The position numbers were made by a program, and so were the translations under genes. Shown piece by piece: positions 9,301 to 17,909 of a stretch of 61,755 nt of DNA; the stretch's first letter is position 1, and each line of letters starts with the position of its first letter. The stretch covers positions 1 to 61,755 of the forward strand of contig SIAO01000014.1 in the NCBI GenBank assembly GCA_009691765.1, read 5' to 3'. Below the pieces are notes generated by a model. The model was not told the origin of the DNA. It made no database searches and was given only the letters and a program-made list of their open reading frames with translations. Source of the stretch: Planctomycetota bacterium. GTDB taxonomy: Bacteria > Planctomycetota > GCA-002687715.

Positions 9301-12300
9301 CCGTCTTGAAAGTGCCCGTGCACTGCAGCACTCGTACTGCGTGCTGGCCGTGAACGGAGTAGGAATCTTGTTGCGGGTCGTAGCTAAACCCACCAAAGAG
9401 AACGACGGCACGGTTGATTCTGCCGCTAACACGTTCTGGCTTGCGCGGTTTGTCTTTGGCTTCACTGATGTTCGCTGGTGCCGAGCGCGCAAGAAGCACC
9501 TCCAACGTACGCTGGGCGTCGGCCGCTGCGCTCTCAAAATCGCCACGCACTTCGGCGTAGCCAGCCGTCAGCAGCAACAATGCCGGATCATCGGGCCGCG
9601 CCAACTGCGCTTGGCGGATGAGACGCTCAGCATCTTCGAAGCGGCCATGCCGCGCATAAAGCGCCGCGACAGACTTCTGCGTCGAGAGCCAATCGCCTTC
9701 GTTGCGTGCTCGCAAGAACACCCGCTCTGCGCCGCTGGTATCGCCGCTACGGATCATGGCTTCACCGAGCGCAATGAAAAGATCGGGCGGAAACTCCTCG
9801 CCAAGTGCGAGCAAGGCACGGCCTTCTGCCAGCACACGCGCCGGATCTTGAGCTTCACGCGCCATCTCGAACAGTTCGCGCAAGTATGCGCCGCGTCGTT
9901 CGCCACTGACGGCCGCAAGGCCCACTGTCATCGTGCGTTGACGCTCTTTCGCGCCAAGCTCCTCTTCATAATCAGCCGCGAGTTGCCACAAAAAACCGCT
10001 GGAGGGCCGCACTGCAATGCGTTCGCGAATGCGCCGTAGTGCTGGGCGCAGTTGCTTCGCCGGTGCATTCAGATTCAACAAGCCGTCGGCTGCGATCGTG
10101 AACAAATCATCTTTGTCCGCATCTTCGAGCAACGCGAGGAACAACTGCCGCCCGCGTTCCACTTCGCCCGCGTTGCGCAGCATATTGCCCATGAGCAACC
10201 AAGACTCGATGCGGTCCGGATGGCGCGCAAGTACGCGACCGTAGGCCAACGCGGCTTCGGAAGCGCGTTGCACCATGCCCAAGACGCCCGCTGCAAACTC
10301 GTCCACGGCGCTGTCGCCGGCTCCCAGATCACGAAGGCGCTGCAAGGCACGATCTGCTGCGCGGCCACGCCCGCGCTCCAACGCCGCGAGCACCAACTGC
10401 TGTTGCAAGTCCAACGCATCTTCTGGCTGCAACTCCTGCAGACGCAGCAGGGCTTGCTCGTAGCGCGGATATTCATCGCAATGCTGATACACCAGCGCCA
10501 TGGTCTTCAGCGTTTCAACTTCGCCCTGCCCCAAACGCGGCCCATGCTCGCGCAACACCTCCAATGCCGCTGCTGGATCGTTCGCGCGCTGATAAATCTT
10601 TACAAGCAGTCCGAGTGCCTTCGCATCGCCGTTGCCTGCGCTCAAGCTCTTCTCGATGTCGATCGCGATGTCCGCGAGCTTGCCTTCTTTCGCTCCGAGA
10701 TCGAGCAAGCGGTCTTCCGCCTGACGCACTCGCGCTGGGTTGGCAGAACTGCGCCACACCTCCATCCAGTGATCAAGCGCCTCGGCGCCGAGTTTGCGCT
10801 GCTCCAACAACCACCCCAAACGCATACGCGCATCTTCCGCACCGCTGCCGCTGACAATCTTGCGCAACACGCGAATGGCTTCACTGTGCGCCTGCAAGCG
10901 CTCATGACACTCTGCGAGCAGAGACAACGCCTCGCTATCCGCGGCAGCATCCCCTTCTGCTGCGACGAGCAGTTCCTTGCTACGCACATCATCGCCACTG
11001 CGTGCAGCGCGTTCCGCCATGGAAATCCGCGCCCGCAGAGCTGTGCGGCCACCCAAAGGCAGAGCCTTCACGAGCGCCGCCGCTTCCACTTCGAGTAAAC
11101 CAAGATCCGCCGCGGCTGCTGCAAGCGAGAGCAACTGCCGGCCTTCCGTGTAGCGCTGCAGCGCATCATTCAGAGCTTGCACCGCACCATCGCGGCGGCC
11201 AAGCATGAGGCGCAACAACGCGAGACCCTGGCTCCATGCCAAACGCTGCGGCTCTTTCGTGATGGACTGCAAATACGCAGCTTCCACGTCGTCGTGCCGT
11301 CCGCATTCCAGCGCCAACGCGATGATCTCGCGCTGCACACGATCATCGAGCGCAACTCCTCCGCGCCGCAACAAGACAAGAGCTTCTTCGGGCCGTCGCA
11401 ATTCGCGGAGCAGTGCCACCAAAGCAGCTTCGCGATCGACATCTGCGGAGTCCGCGCCGATCCAGCGCTGCGCGAGTTGTTCAAGCGTGCCCGCGCCACG
11501 GTGAATCGCCATGGTGCGCTCGTCGATGAAACGCCTGTCTGCAGAACGCGGCGCAAAGGCGCGCGCTTCGAGCAACAATCGTTCAGCATCGGCGCCACGC
11601 CCACTCTCCATGGCCAAAGCAGCCGCCAAGAGCATTTCATCAAAGTTGAAAGGGCGCCCCACAGGGGCCGGTTCCAACAACCAATCCACAGACCCATGAA
11701 GCGCGGCCAAGACCGCGACTGAGAAGCGCAGCGCTGACGGTTTTTCCGACCCACGCATCGGTTGCAGCAATTGCAATGCCTCAGCGCGAGCGCCACGCTC
11801 AAACATGAGCCCTGCAAGCCGCAATCCCGCCAGAGTTTTTTGTGCTTCGTCGCAGTCCAGCGCCAACGCTTGTACGAGTGCGCCTTCTGCCGCACCGTCA
11901 GCGCCAAGGGCTTCGTGCAATCTCGCCCGCAGCAGCAGTTGCTCCACGTTGGCCGCTTCAATCGGTGCGAGGAACTCCAGACCGCGCGCTGGCTGCCCAG
12001 CGTTCAGAGCAAGCCGCGCCGCAACACTGCGCGCTTGTGGCGTTGCATCTTTCATCAAGCTCGCAGCAAGCGAAAGAAGGCGTGAAGCATCACCGTGTGC
12101 GACGCATTCCTCATGCAACGCTTCTTCCAAAGCACCGGGCGTGCCTTGCAATGCTCGCTGCAACGCAGCAGCCGACACGGGCCCCGGCTGAGCATCTTGC
12201 GCCAAAAGATTCTGCGGACAAAGCACAGCGCACAAGAAGAAGAGGAGCAACACCGTGCGGCGCAACAGCACCGTCATGAGGAAAAGCAACAGCGCTCCGA

Positions 12301-14593
12301 AGAGTAGCGGCGTGCGCAAGGGCAGTGCTCCACGCGATTCGAGAGGCAACATTGTTGCTGCGAGCTGCTCGAGACGCCGCAACTCGTCCACATCCGGCAA
12401 GGCGCGGGTCCATTCACTCTCTACAGCGCGCACCGTCGCGGCCAGCAATACACCCTTGGTGTCTTCGAGTCGTAAAACGCCAACGGGAACAGGCTGCAAC
12501 ACATTCCACGCAGCGCCGTCACCGGCCACACTTTCCACGTGGCCAAGAAGAGTCGCATCAACGAACACCCTTACCTCAGCGGAGTTCACTGGCAGACGCA
12601 CATGCAAGCGATCGTTGTGCAGCCGCAATGCAGCAACACCACTCGTTGCAGGCGCCAATTCGCGAACAAGTGCAGCGAAGGCGCGGCCACCACTGCCATC
12701 TGCAGCGCTGCCTGCATTCCAAGCTCCAGCGAGAGTGCTGGTCCAAGCTGCGACCATGCCTAAACCGTGGCGCCAGCGCGCAAGAAGCGGTTCGCCATTC
12801 GCAGTGCGCGCTTCCAAGACGGCTCCGGGTTTCGCAACTGTTTCTACGAATCCATCGACCGAGGACACACCCTCAAGACAACGCACGCCAAGCGAAGTTA
12901 TGACCGTTTGCACTTCATCGCGCCATGGCGAAAGCGACGCACTGTCCGGTTGCTTCACGCGCAACTCAGGCAACTGAAAGCGATCCGGTGCTTGATAGAA
13001 ACGGCCACGACCCCACTGCGCAATCGAAAAAAGGAAACTGCTGTGTCCACTGCCTGCACCGGCCAGAACGGTTGACGTGGTGATGCCCTTGTCGGCCATG
13101 CGTCGCAGCAACGATTCAAAATCTCCACTCTCAACGCCGCCGTCAGTGATGACCAACACATGACGCGTTCTCGTGCGCACATTCAGCATTGCGTAGTACG
13201 CCTCTTCGATGGCCGGCAAGATCACCGTGCCACCACCAGCCGTGAGGCGATTCAGAGCACGCTGCAAATCCACTGCATTCGCAGCAGATTGAATCGGAGC
13301 GGCCCAGCGCTTGGCTCCGTGAAACTCGACGATGCCCGCTTTGTCGTGAGGCTTCAGGCGTTGCAGCGCCAAGCGCGCGACTTCCTTGGCGATGTCGATG
13401 CGCGCACCAGACATGGAGCCTGAAGTGTCAATGATGATCACCAAGGTCGCACTCGGATCGCGGCGTTCTTCTTTTTCATCAGGTGCCAACGGCAGCATCT
13501 GATCAAGCGGCGAGGCTCCGTAGCCACCGGGCCCGAAGCTGTGCCGCCCGCCGCACACCAAGAGCCCTCCCCCTGCACGCACCGCGCTACCTAACGCCGC
13601 AAGACTCGCTGCATCCAGCGCTTCAGCCGGTACGTCGTCGAGGATCGTCACATCCACAGGCGCACCTGGATCGGTCTCTATTTCGAACCCCGCTCCCAAG
13701 AGCGCACGCACCGCAGCGCCGCGAGGTGTTGCCGCCGCGTGCTGAACATGACGCACGCGCACTGGCTCGGCTGCAACGCAGGCGAGCGGCACTTGCGCCA
13801 AAGTTGCACCAGCAGCGTCACGCAACAACAGCTCCATGCGATTCAATCCCGATGCCAGCAGTTCGTGCTCGGCACGCAGAGTTCCCGATTCGAGCACAAC
13901 CCGCTGGTCTGTCCCGCTGGGCTCGACACTGCGCAGCACAGCCTCCGCCACGAGTCCGCTCGGATCGTCCACTTGCGCACTGATGCTGATGGTCTCCGCA
14001 GCGCGCGCCCGCGATGGACAGTTCACTTCACGCAACACCGGCGCCGGAGCCTGCGCGCCGACACATTGCGTTTGCAGCACGAGACCACGCTGCCCCATGC
14101 GTGCAGCAGCCTCGCGCGCTTCACCGCGCGTTCCGCGTCCATCCCCGAGCAACAGCACTTTTCCTGCCTCACCAGCAGGAATGAGATCTGCCGCCAATTG
14201 CAGTGCTTCAGACAAGCCCGTGCCTAGTTGCGAACTCACTGGAGGCAAGACGTAGCGTCCATTCGTGGGCAGCAACACCGTGGCGTTCGCGGCGCACACC
14301 ACCACTTGCACGCGATCCGCGGGTGTTGCGCGCACAGCGCTGTGCAACAAGCGCTCGATCTCGGCATCGAAACCTCCCATGCTTGCAGAACGATCGACCA
14401 CCACGACCAACGCCGGTGCGCGCTCGACACCTTGCACCGTGGGCTGCGCCAATGCGAGAACGACCAGCGCCAAGGCCAGCAGTTGCACCGCGCTCAACCA
14501 CAATGGTCGCTTAGGCGCGCTGCGTCGCAGCCACCATTCCAGCACTGGCAACAACAGCAGCAGAACGAGCCACAGTGGGTGCTCAAAACTCAT
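6293..14593 (-). CDS. giant membrane protein: two VWA domains, GATase-like domain and a very long TPR array
   Basis: A 2766-residue protein, the last gene of the coupled operon. Two N-terminal membrane helices (7-20, 32-49) precede a first VWA domain with an intact metal site (Asp67, Ser69, Ser71) and a class-I glutamine-amidotransferase-like segment (about 310-378, GGGLLVCGGRHSFGPGGY). A second VWA domain follows with Asp389, Ser391, Ser393 (DTSGSM). Two more hydrophobic segments lie at about 762-777 and 781-790. Roughly 1960 residues of Ala/Leu-rich helical repeats of TPR type follow to the end. The first 780 residues match stand-alone BatA-like VWA/GATase proteins in length and order. The second late hydrophobic segment with LLAQDAQ looks like an embedded signal peptide, as if a secreted TPR protein had been joined in frame. 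The ATG at 14593 overlaps the upstream stop (ATGA). Role unknown; likely a scaffold of a MoxR-dependent envelope complex. Confidence 0.85.
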   Translation of the reverse strand: MSFEHPLWLVLLLLLPVLEWWLRRSAPKRPLWLSAVQLLALALVVLALAQPTVQGVERAPALVVVVDRSASMGGFDAEIERLLHSAVRATPADRVQVVVCAANATVLLPTNGRYVLPPVSSQLGTGLSEALQLAADLIPAGEAGKVLLLGDGRGTRGEAREAAARMGQRGLVLQTQCVGAQAPAPVLREVNCPSRARAAETISISAQVDDPSGLVAEAVLRSVEPSGTDQRVVLESGTLRAEHELLASGLNRMELLLRDAAGATLAQVPLACVAAEPVRVRHVQHAAATPRGAAVRALLGAGFEIETDPGAPVDVTILDDVPAEALDAASLAALGSAVRAGGGLLVCGGRHSFGPGGYGASPLDQMLPLAPDEKEERRDPSATLVIIIDTSGSMSGARIDIAKEVARLALQRLKPHDKAGIVEFHGAKRWAAPIQSAANAVDLQRALNRLTAGGGTVILPAIEEAYYAMLNVRTRTRHVLVITDGGVESGDFESLLRRMADKGITTSTVLAGAGSGHSSFLFSIAQWGRGRFYQAPDRFQLPELRVKQPDSASLSPWRDEVQTVITSLGVRCLEGVSSVDGFVETVAKPGAVLEARTANGEPLLARWRHGLGMVAAWTSTLAGAWNAGSAADGSGGRAFAALVRELAPATSGVAALRLHNDRLHVRLPVNSAEVRVFVDATLLGHVESVAGDGAAWNVLQPVPVGVLRLEDTKGVLLAATVRAVESEWTRALPDVDELRRLEQLAATMLPLESRGALPLRTPLLFGALLLFLMTVLLRRTVLLLFFLCAVLCPQNLLAQDAQPGPVSAAALQRALQGTPGALEEALHEECVAHGDASRLLSLAASLMKDATPQARSVAARLALNAGQPARGLEFLAPIEAANVEQLLLRARLHEALGADGAAEGALVQALALDCDEAQKTLAGLRLAGLMFERGARAEALQLLQPMRGSEKPSALRFSVAVLAALHGSVDWLLEPAPVGRPFNFDEMLLAAALAMESGRGADAERLLLEARAFAPRSADRRFIDERTMAIHRGAGTLEQLAQRWIGADSADVDREAALVALLRELRRPEEALVLLRRGGVALDDRVQREIIALALECGRHDDVEAAYLQSITKEPQRLAWSQGLALLRLMLGRRDGAVQALNDALQRYTEGRQLLSLAAAAADLGLLEVEAAALVKALPLGGRTALRARISMAERAARSGDDVRSKELLVAAEGDAAADSEALSLLAECHERLQAHSEAIRVLRKIVSGSGAEDARMRLGWLLEQRKLGAEALDHWMEVWRSSANPARVRQAEDRLLDLGAKEGKLADIAIDIEKSLSAGNGDAKALGLLVKIYQRANDPAAALEVLREHGPRLGQGEVETLKTMALVYQHCDEYPRYEQALLRLQELQPEDALDLQQQLVLAALERGRGRAADRALQRLRDLGAGDSAVDEFAAGVLGMVQRASEAALAYGRVLARHPDRIESWLLMGNMLRNAGEVERGRQLFLALLEDADKDDLFTIAADGLLNLNAPAKQLRPALRRIRERIAVRPSSGFLWQLAADYEEELGAKERQRTMTVGLAAVSGERRGAYLRELFEMAREAQDPARVLAEGRALLALGEEFPPDLFIALGEAMIRSGDTSGAERVFLRARNEGDWLSTQKSVAALYARHGRFEDAERLIRQAQLARPDDPALLLLTAGYAEVRGDFESAAADAQRTLEVLLARSAPANISEAKDKPRKPERVSGRINRAVVLFGGFSYDPQQDSYSVHGQHAVRVLQCTGTFKTVEALKKLLQAERERLLAEAQRGERVADHPRFARIAAVVRDLSLALGLPEEVGAVVEMVKELFPKDKDAVRVEVNALAERGHLHLAAACADLGGLDLKEALPEQWRALLLQEPQRLLELAANEPDVAAPFVARLVLSGATDAARALVAALDPATCRIPAQDRGEFLAAVHGVCTPDVFERWWSASLRDALLGSDPLQAANAAKRLLTAARLLLPAERHAFVESQLAAATASAPEKTRTACLLLHRMSAPEGLSQDLPQEAFDQLAAGNLELLPMQSVLQSLSVNDRSKLLVLILAKSQGQQRYQLYGILTQGWADDARVADALVAAYRNAHPRAALANTVAQEYEALQLAEADTRSLAILPLIEVLSSEAGESVCINVGRGLALARAERFDEARAELRKALTALLNLATPTWPQTRALTVLASLKDPALVAVLDTTLQEMDAASLASTGALRFRVARALHLKQPLEALNLLTAAAPTLLDAELQNQRCEVLKTLGLRAEAAQAMELMLQKNPSDRSWLYNELAREWLELGQLARAQTALAKIDPEEGQGQDLLLAFAQEDERLLLRAWRQHASDAHRSEYSSLLPYVSLPNPITLYGLAGSGGTLETEQYGLLTLLLATPWGAEEAQRQLRGLRPDQAWSEIAHVLRAQSLDMKLAHLVARCSDGGLARSSREVLQRIAMDGDAPLAEAFRTVLLAALSAELCDADLGSFTALARGLLRAGDKECASRLWRFELARTLIEQSPVQVLGFQVDALQQPELHAELLRVLRAAAQLPGVAQDAASLAMLARGQEDAALSKALLERAMQSALRLREAGGREFRIELLAVLRTAVFTGNRVLCAQALAELRLLPAPDSNVNNATASFLLPGSDYPRENLAAVIEPLIEAAKIETGHSGLFACTQVLLFLERKTEAAALLPLIRERIGTENIAQHHFIDLARACGAEAEASAMERTLLDARTLHPLRIPRVLDALRATLAPTEFAALQTTVAQWADTAVLRRLAAAFRK

Positions 14594-16017
14594 GGGATCC
14601 TCCCACGAGCGTGCAACGCTGCATCGAAGACCAAGAGCGTGAGCGCGGCGAGCGCCAACAATTCCCAAAGTGCCAGGGCAGAGACTTGCTGCGGCGGAGT
14701 GATTGCGGCAGGCGCGGATTCCATGCGTGGCCACTGCACCAACAAGTCCGCACTTGCATGCCCCTGCACGCTTGAGGGGCCTGCGGTGCTGGGTTCAATC
14801 ATGGCCAGTGCGCCGGTGCTCGCTGTGTAGGTCGCAGCAACGCTTTTCTCGCTGTGCAACACGGACAAGTCAGCCACGCAACTCAACGCAGAGCTTTGAC
14901 CGGCGGTGATCGTTGCGACAGGCAACTGGTGCCGCGCGGCCGCATGAATCCAATCCACGAGCAGCGCCATCAAGGTCGTGTCGTTGGCCGCGTGGCTGCC
15001 TTGCGCGAACAAGTCTGCTTGCAAGAACAACGTGGCCTCTTGAGCAGCGTCGCGTCGCATGACCACCAGAGGCACATCTCCTGCGCGCAACAGCACACGC
15101 TCTCCCGGCATGACTTGCACACCGATTTGCACCGACGCTGACAACGGCGGCAAGGGCGCTTCATGCAACGCCGAATGCACTCCGCTCACACTGCTCGCAA
15201 CGATAGATCTGTCGGCGATCGTCAAACCGGGCACTCCGACTTTGATACTCACGCGCGGCAAGCCCACGGCATCCACCTGGGCCACACCCGGCAATTCCTG
15301 CAAAGCTCGCAGTGCAAGCGGCAGTGCTTCATCCACGTTAAGTGAAAAGTTCGAAGGTGCGGCCGCGGCGACAACTTCATTCGGAGGCAAGAGCGCGGCC
15401 ACATCCAGCTTGCGTGGCACATCGTGAAGCACTCGCAATCCAACGCTGTCCGTTGTGAAACTGCGCGGGCTCAGCACCAAGACCTCAGCCATGGCGCGAG
15501 CGCGCACCAGCGCCGCTGCACGCTCGATGAGCGGAGCAAGAGCATCGACGCCCTCACCGACTTGCAACTGATCCAGAGCGTCGCGTCGCGCTGCCACACT
15601 GCTCCCCGGAGCAAAAATGCTCATGCTGCCACCGCGCGCGATGATGAAAGCTGTTTCCGCACGAAGTGCACCATGCTCGACGGCACGCGCGCGCAGTTCA
15701 TCGAGACACTGCGACGAGGCCTTGCCTGCATCCAGCACCAAAGCACGCGCTTGCGTTGAAGCCGTCGACACTGGCTCGGCCAAGGCGCCGAGCAACACTG
15801 CCAGCAGCAGCACAAGGAATGCGTATGTACGCGGATGACGAAAGCGCCCGGCCATACTGCGCGCGCGCGTCGTGCGCACCACGCTCTGCCAGAACAAGAT
15901 GCTTGGAACGCTGCGACGATGACGGCGCACTCGCAGCAAATGCAACACGGCCAGCGCCGCGGCGCCTGCGCCCAAGAGCATGGCGAATGTCGAGTTATCA
16001 AACGTGCGGAAGTTCAA
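14590..16017 (-). CDS. BatA N-terminal-domain membrane protein
   Basis: A 475-residue protein. It begins with the aerotolerance-regulator N-terminal region: a membrane helix, an Arg-rich turn (LLRVRRHRRSVPSILFW) and a second helix near 66-85. A large extracytoplasmic region follows, then a C-terminal helix (about 447-468). The central part has a VWA-like pattern but no intact DxSxS metal site, the first strand reading ALVLDAGKASS. It may therefore be a structural partner, not a metal-dependent adhesion domain. The start is a TTG at 16017 whose last two bases form the TGA stop of the DUF58 gene (TTGA overlap). The first internal Met lies inside the first helix, which supports the TTG. The gene hands over to the giant VWA-TPR gene by an ATGA overlap. 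Confidence 0.75.
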   Translation of the reverse strand: MNFRTFDNSTFAMLLGAGAAALAVLHLLRVRRHRRSVPSILFWQSVVRTTRARSMAGRFRHPRTYAFLVLLLAVLLGALAEPVSTASTQARALVLDAGKASSQCLDELRARAVEHGALRAETAFIIARGGSMSIFAPGSSVAARRDALDQLQVGEGVDALAPLIERAAALVRARAMAEVLVLSPRSFTTDSVGLRVLHDVPRKLDVAALLPPNEVVAAAAPSNFSLNVDEALPLALRALQELPGVAQVDAVGLPRVSIKVGVPGLTIADRSIVASSVSGVHSALHEAPLPPLSASVQIGVQVMPGERVLLRAGDVPLVVMRRDAAQEATLFLQADLFAQGSHAANDTTLMALLVDWIHAAARHQLPVATITAGQSSALSCVADLSVLHSEKSVAATYTASTGALAMIEPSTAGPSSVQGHASADLLVQWPRMESAPAAITPPQQVSALALWELLALAALTLLVFDAALHARGRIP

Positions 16018-16895
16018 AGCACCAAACTCCCTGCAGGGAAGAGCGCTTCGAGTTGCGGCAGCAACGGTGCGCTCGCATCAATGACGAGGCCCGCAGCCCC
16101 AAGCTCCAACAGCATTTCATCGAAAGCCGTTTCGAACGCTGCGTAGGCCGCGCGGTACGCATCCAAACCCGCCTGATCCAAGTCCAACTCCAACTCTGCG
16201 CCCGATTCGCAATCCACCAGAGTCACTTCGCCCGGAGTTCCCCCCTCGCGGTCTCTCGGCGTGTGCACGCGCAGCAGCAACAAGCGTTCGCCACTCTCGC
16301 GCAGTGCAGTCGCAAATGCAGTGAGTCCGCGTGGGTCGAAGAAGTCGGACACGATCACGCTGAGCCCACGACGGCGGCGATATGAGGCCGCAGCCTCAAA
16401 ACACGCTGCAAGATCCGTACGACCACGCGGCGTAGCCTGATCCAGCACTTCAGCGAGTTGAATCAACCCAGCCTGACCACGCACGCGTACAGGTTCTTCG
16501 TTGGACGCGCCACACACAAACACATGCGCTTCGTCTTCGTGCCCTCTGGCTATGGCCGCAATCGTGAACGCAGCCACACGCGCCGCATCCGCGCGCGCGG
16601 GGCTCTCGTGCCACAACGAATCACTCAAGTCCACATGAATGCGCACTGGCAAATCGCGCATGACATCAGCGAGACGCCGATACAGCTTTCCCGTACGCCG
16701 GTACACATTCCAATCCACGCGAGCGAGCTCATCCCCCGGCGTGTAAGGGCGATGTTCGCGGAACTCGAGACCACTGCCGCTTTCGTTTGCGCGATGCTCA
16801 CCGTGGATGGGCCCAGACCGCACCCGGCGAGTGCGGATCACAAGAGCCTCCACCGAGGCCAGCAATTCAGCGTCAAAAAGTGTGGCTGCGCTCAC
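16014..16895 (-). CDS. DUF58 domain protein
   Basis: A soluble 293-residue protein with the DUF58 signature: GPIHGEHRANESGSGLEFRE, then YTPGDELARVDWNVYRRTGKLYRR. A VWA-like fold follows in the C-terminal half (RIHVDLSDSLWHE, then VIVSDFFDPRG). DUF58 proteins are almost always encoded next to a MoxR ATPase, as here, and are thought to work with it in assembling or activating envelope or enzyme complexes. I choose the GTG at 16895, five bases after the MoxR stop and with a GGGA upstream, because homologues begin near this point (VSAATLFDAELLASVEAL). An ATG at 16928 in the same frame would add 11 unusual residues and overlap MoxR by 29 bases. Confidence 0.88.
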   Translation of the reverse strand: MSAATLFDAELLASVEALVIRTRRVRSGPIHGEHRANESGSGLEFREHRPYTPGDELARVDWNVYRRTGKLYRRLADVMRDLPVRIHVDLSDSLWHESPARADAARVAAFTIAAIARGHEDEAHVFVCGASNEEPVRVRGQAGLIQLAEVLDQATPRGRTDLAACFEAAASYRRRRGLSVIVSDFFDPRGLTAFATALRESGERLLLLRVHTPRDREGGTPGEVTLVDCESGAELELDLDQAGLDAYRAAYAAFETAFDEMLLELGAAGLVIDASAPLLPQLEALFPAGSLVL

Positions 16896-16899
16896 AGAC

Positions 16900-17907
16900 T
16901 CAATCCCGCACAGCTGCCAGCACAGCATCCACCACGCTGTCCGCCTTCAAGCGTTCGGAGTGCCCGCGAAAGTTGAGCATCACGCGATGGCGCAACACTG
17001 CATGCGCCGCACTGCGCACATCTTGCTGCGTCACGGCAGCGCGTCCCGCGAGTAACGCTTCCACCTTGCCGACGAGAATAAGCGCTTGCGCGCCGCGCGG
17101 TGAAGCACCAAGAGCGACGCAACGGTTCACGACTTCCGGCGCGTAGTCGCTGCAAGGTTGTGTGGCCATCACCAAACGAATGGCAGTGGTGCGCGCCGAT
17201 TCCGGCACCGCAACAGAGCGCACCGTGGCCTGCATCGACAAAAGTGTCGCCGCGTTCGCGACGCGTGGCACTTGCATGTTGCTGCTCCCCGTCGTGCGTT
17301 CAATGATCGCGTGGTAATCCGCTTCCTGTGGATACGGCACCAAGAGTTTCAGCAAGAAGCGGTCAAGCTGCGCTTCAGGCAGCGGGTACGTGCCTTCTTG
17401 CTCTACAGGATTCTGCGTAGCCAGCACGAGAAATGGAGCTGGCAAAGCGCGCGTCTCGCGAGCGACCGTGATGGTGTGCTCCTGCATCGCTTCGAGCAGC
17501 GCTGATTGCGTGCGCGGCGTGGCGCGGTTGATTTCATCTGCCAAGACGCAGTTGGCCACGAGCGGCCCTTCCTCAAAGCGCAGCATATGCCCGCCGCCTT
17601 CGGTTTCATGCAGCACCATGGTGCCTGTGATGTCTGCAGGCATGAGGTCGGGCGTGAATTGAATGCGCGAGAACTTCAAGTCGATCGCATCCGCAAGCGT
17701 GCGTACGAGCAGAGTCTTGGCTAGTCCGGGGACGCCTTCGAGCAGAGCATGGCCACCACACGCGAGGGCGGTGAGCACACCGCGCACGACGGGCTCTTGC
17801 CCCACCACGCGCTGATGCACGGCTTGCTCAAGAGCGCCAAACACTTCGCGAAAACGCGCAATTTCCTGCCGCGCACCTTGCGCCGCAGATTCCAGTCCTG
17901 CATCCAT
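16900..17907 (-). CDS. MoxR-family AAA+ ATPase
   Basis: A 335-residue AAA+ ATPase of the MoxR subfamily. It has Walker A GVPGLAKT, Walker B CVLADEINRA, the sensor region FLVLATQNPVEQEGTYPLPEAQLDRF and a lid domain to residue 335. MoxR proteins act as chaperones that remodel or metallate partners, usually with DUF58 and VWA proteins encoded beside them; that arrangement is present here. The ATG at 17907 is preferred over a TTG at 17913 because an AAAGGGG ribosome-binding site is correctly spaced for it. It begins two bases after the stop of the preceding membrane-protein gene. No membrane segment; cytoplasmic. Confidence 0.93.
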   Translation of the reverse strand: MDAGLESAAQGARQEIARFREVFGALEQAVHQRVVGQEPVVRGVLTALACGGHALLEGVPGLAKTLLVRTLADAIDLKFSRIQFTPDLMPADITGTMVLHETEGGGHMLRFEEGPLVANCVLADEINRATPRTQSALLEAMQEHTITVARETRALPAPFLVLATQNPVEQEGTYPLPEAQLDRFLLKLLVPYPQEADYHAIIERTTGSSNMQVPRVANAATLLSMQATVRSVAVPESARTTAIRLVMATQPCSDYAPEVVNRCVALGASPRGAQALILVGKVEALLAGRAAVTQQDVRSAAHAVLRHRVMLNFRGHSERLKADSVVDAVLAAVRD

Positions 17908-17909
17908 CG

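Noticed and set aside
10052-11098. 348-residue plus-strand ORF opposite the giant TPR gene
   Set aside because: Antisense shadow: rich in Arg, Gln, His and Cys with no motif, while the minus strand gives regular helical repeats in one unbroken frame. Many similar shadows lie across 6300-14600.
16893-16928. ATG at 16928 as start of the DUF58 gene
   Set aside because: It would add MLCWQLCGIES, unlike family N termini, and overlap MoxR by 29 bases. The GTG at 16895 fits the usual N terminus and spacing better, though this is not proven.
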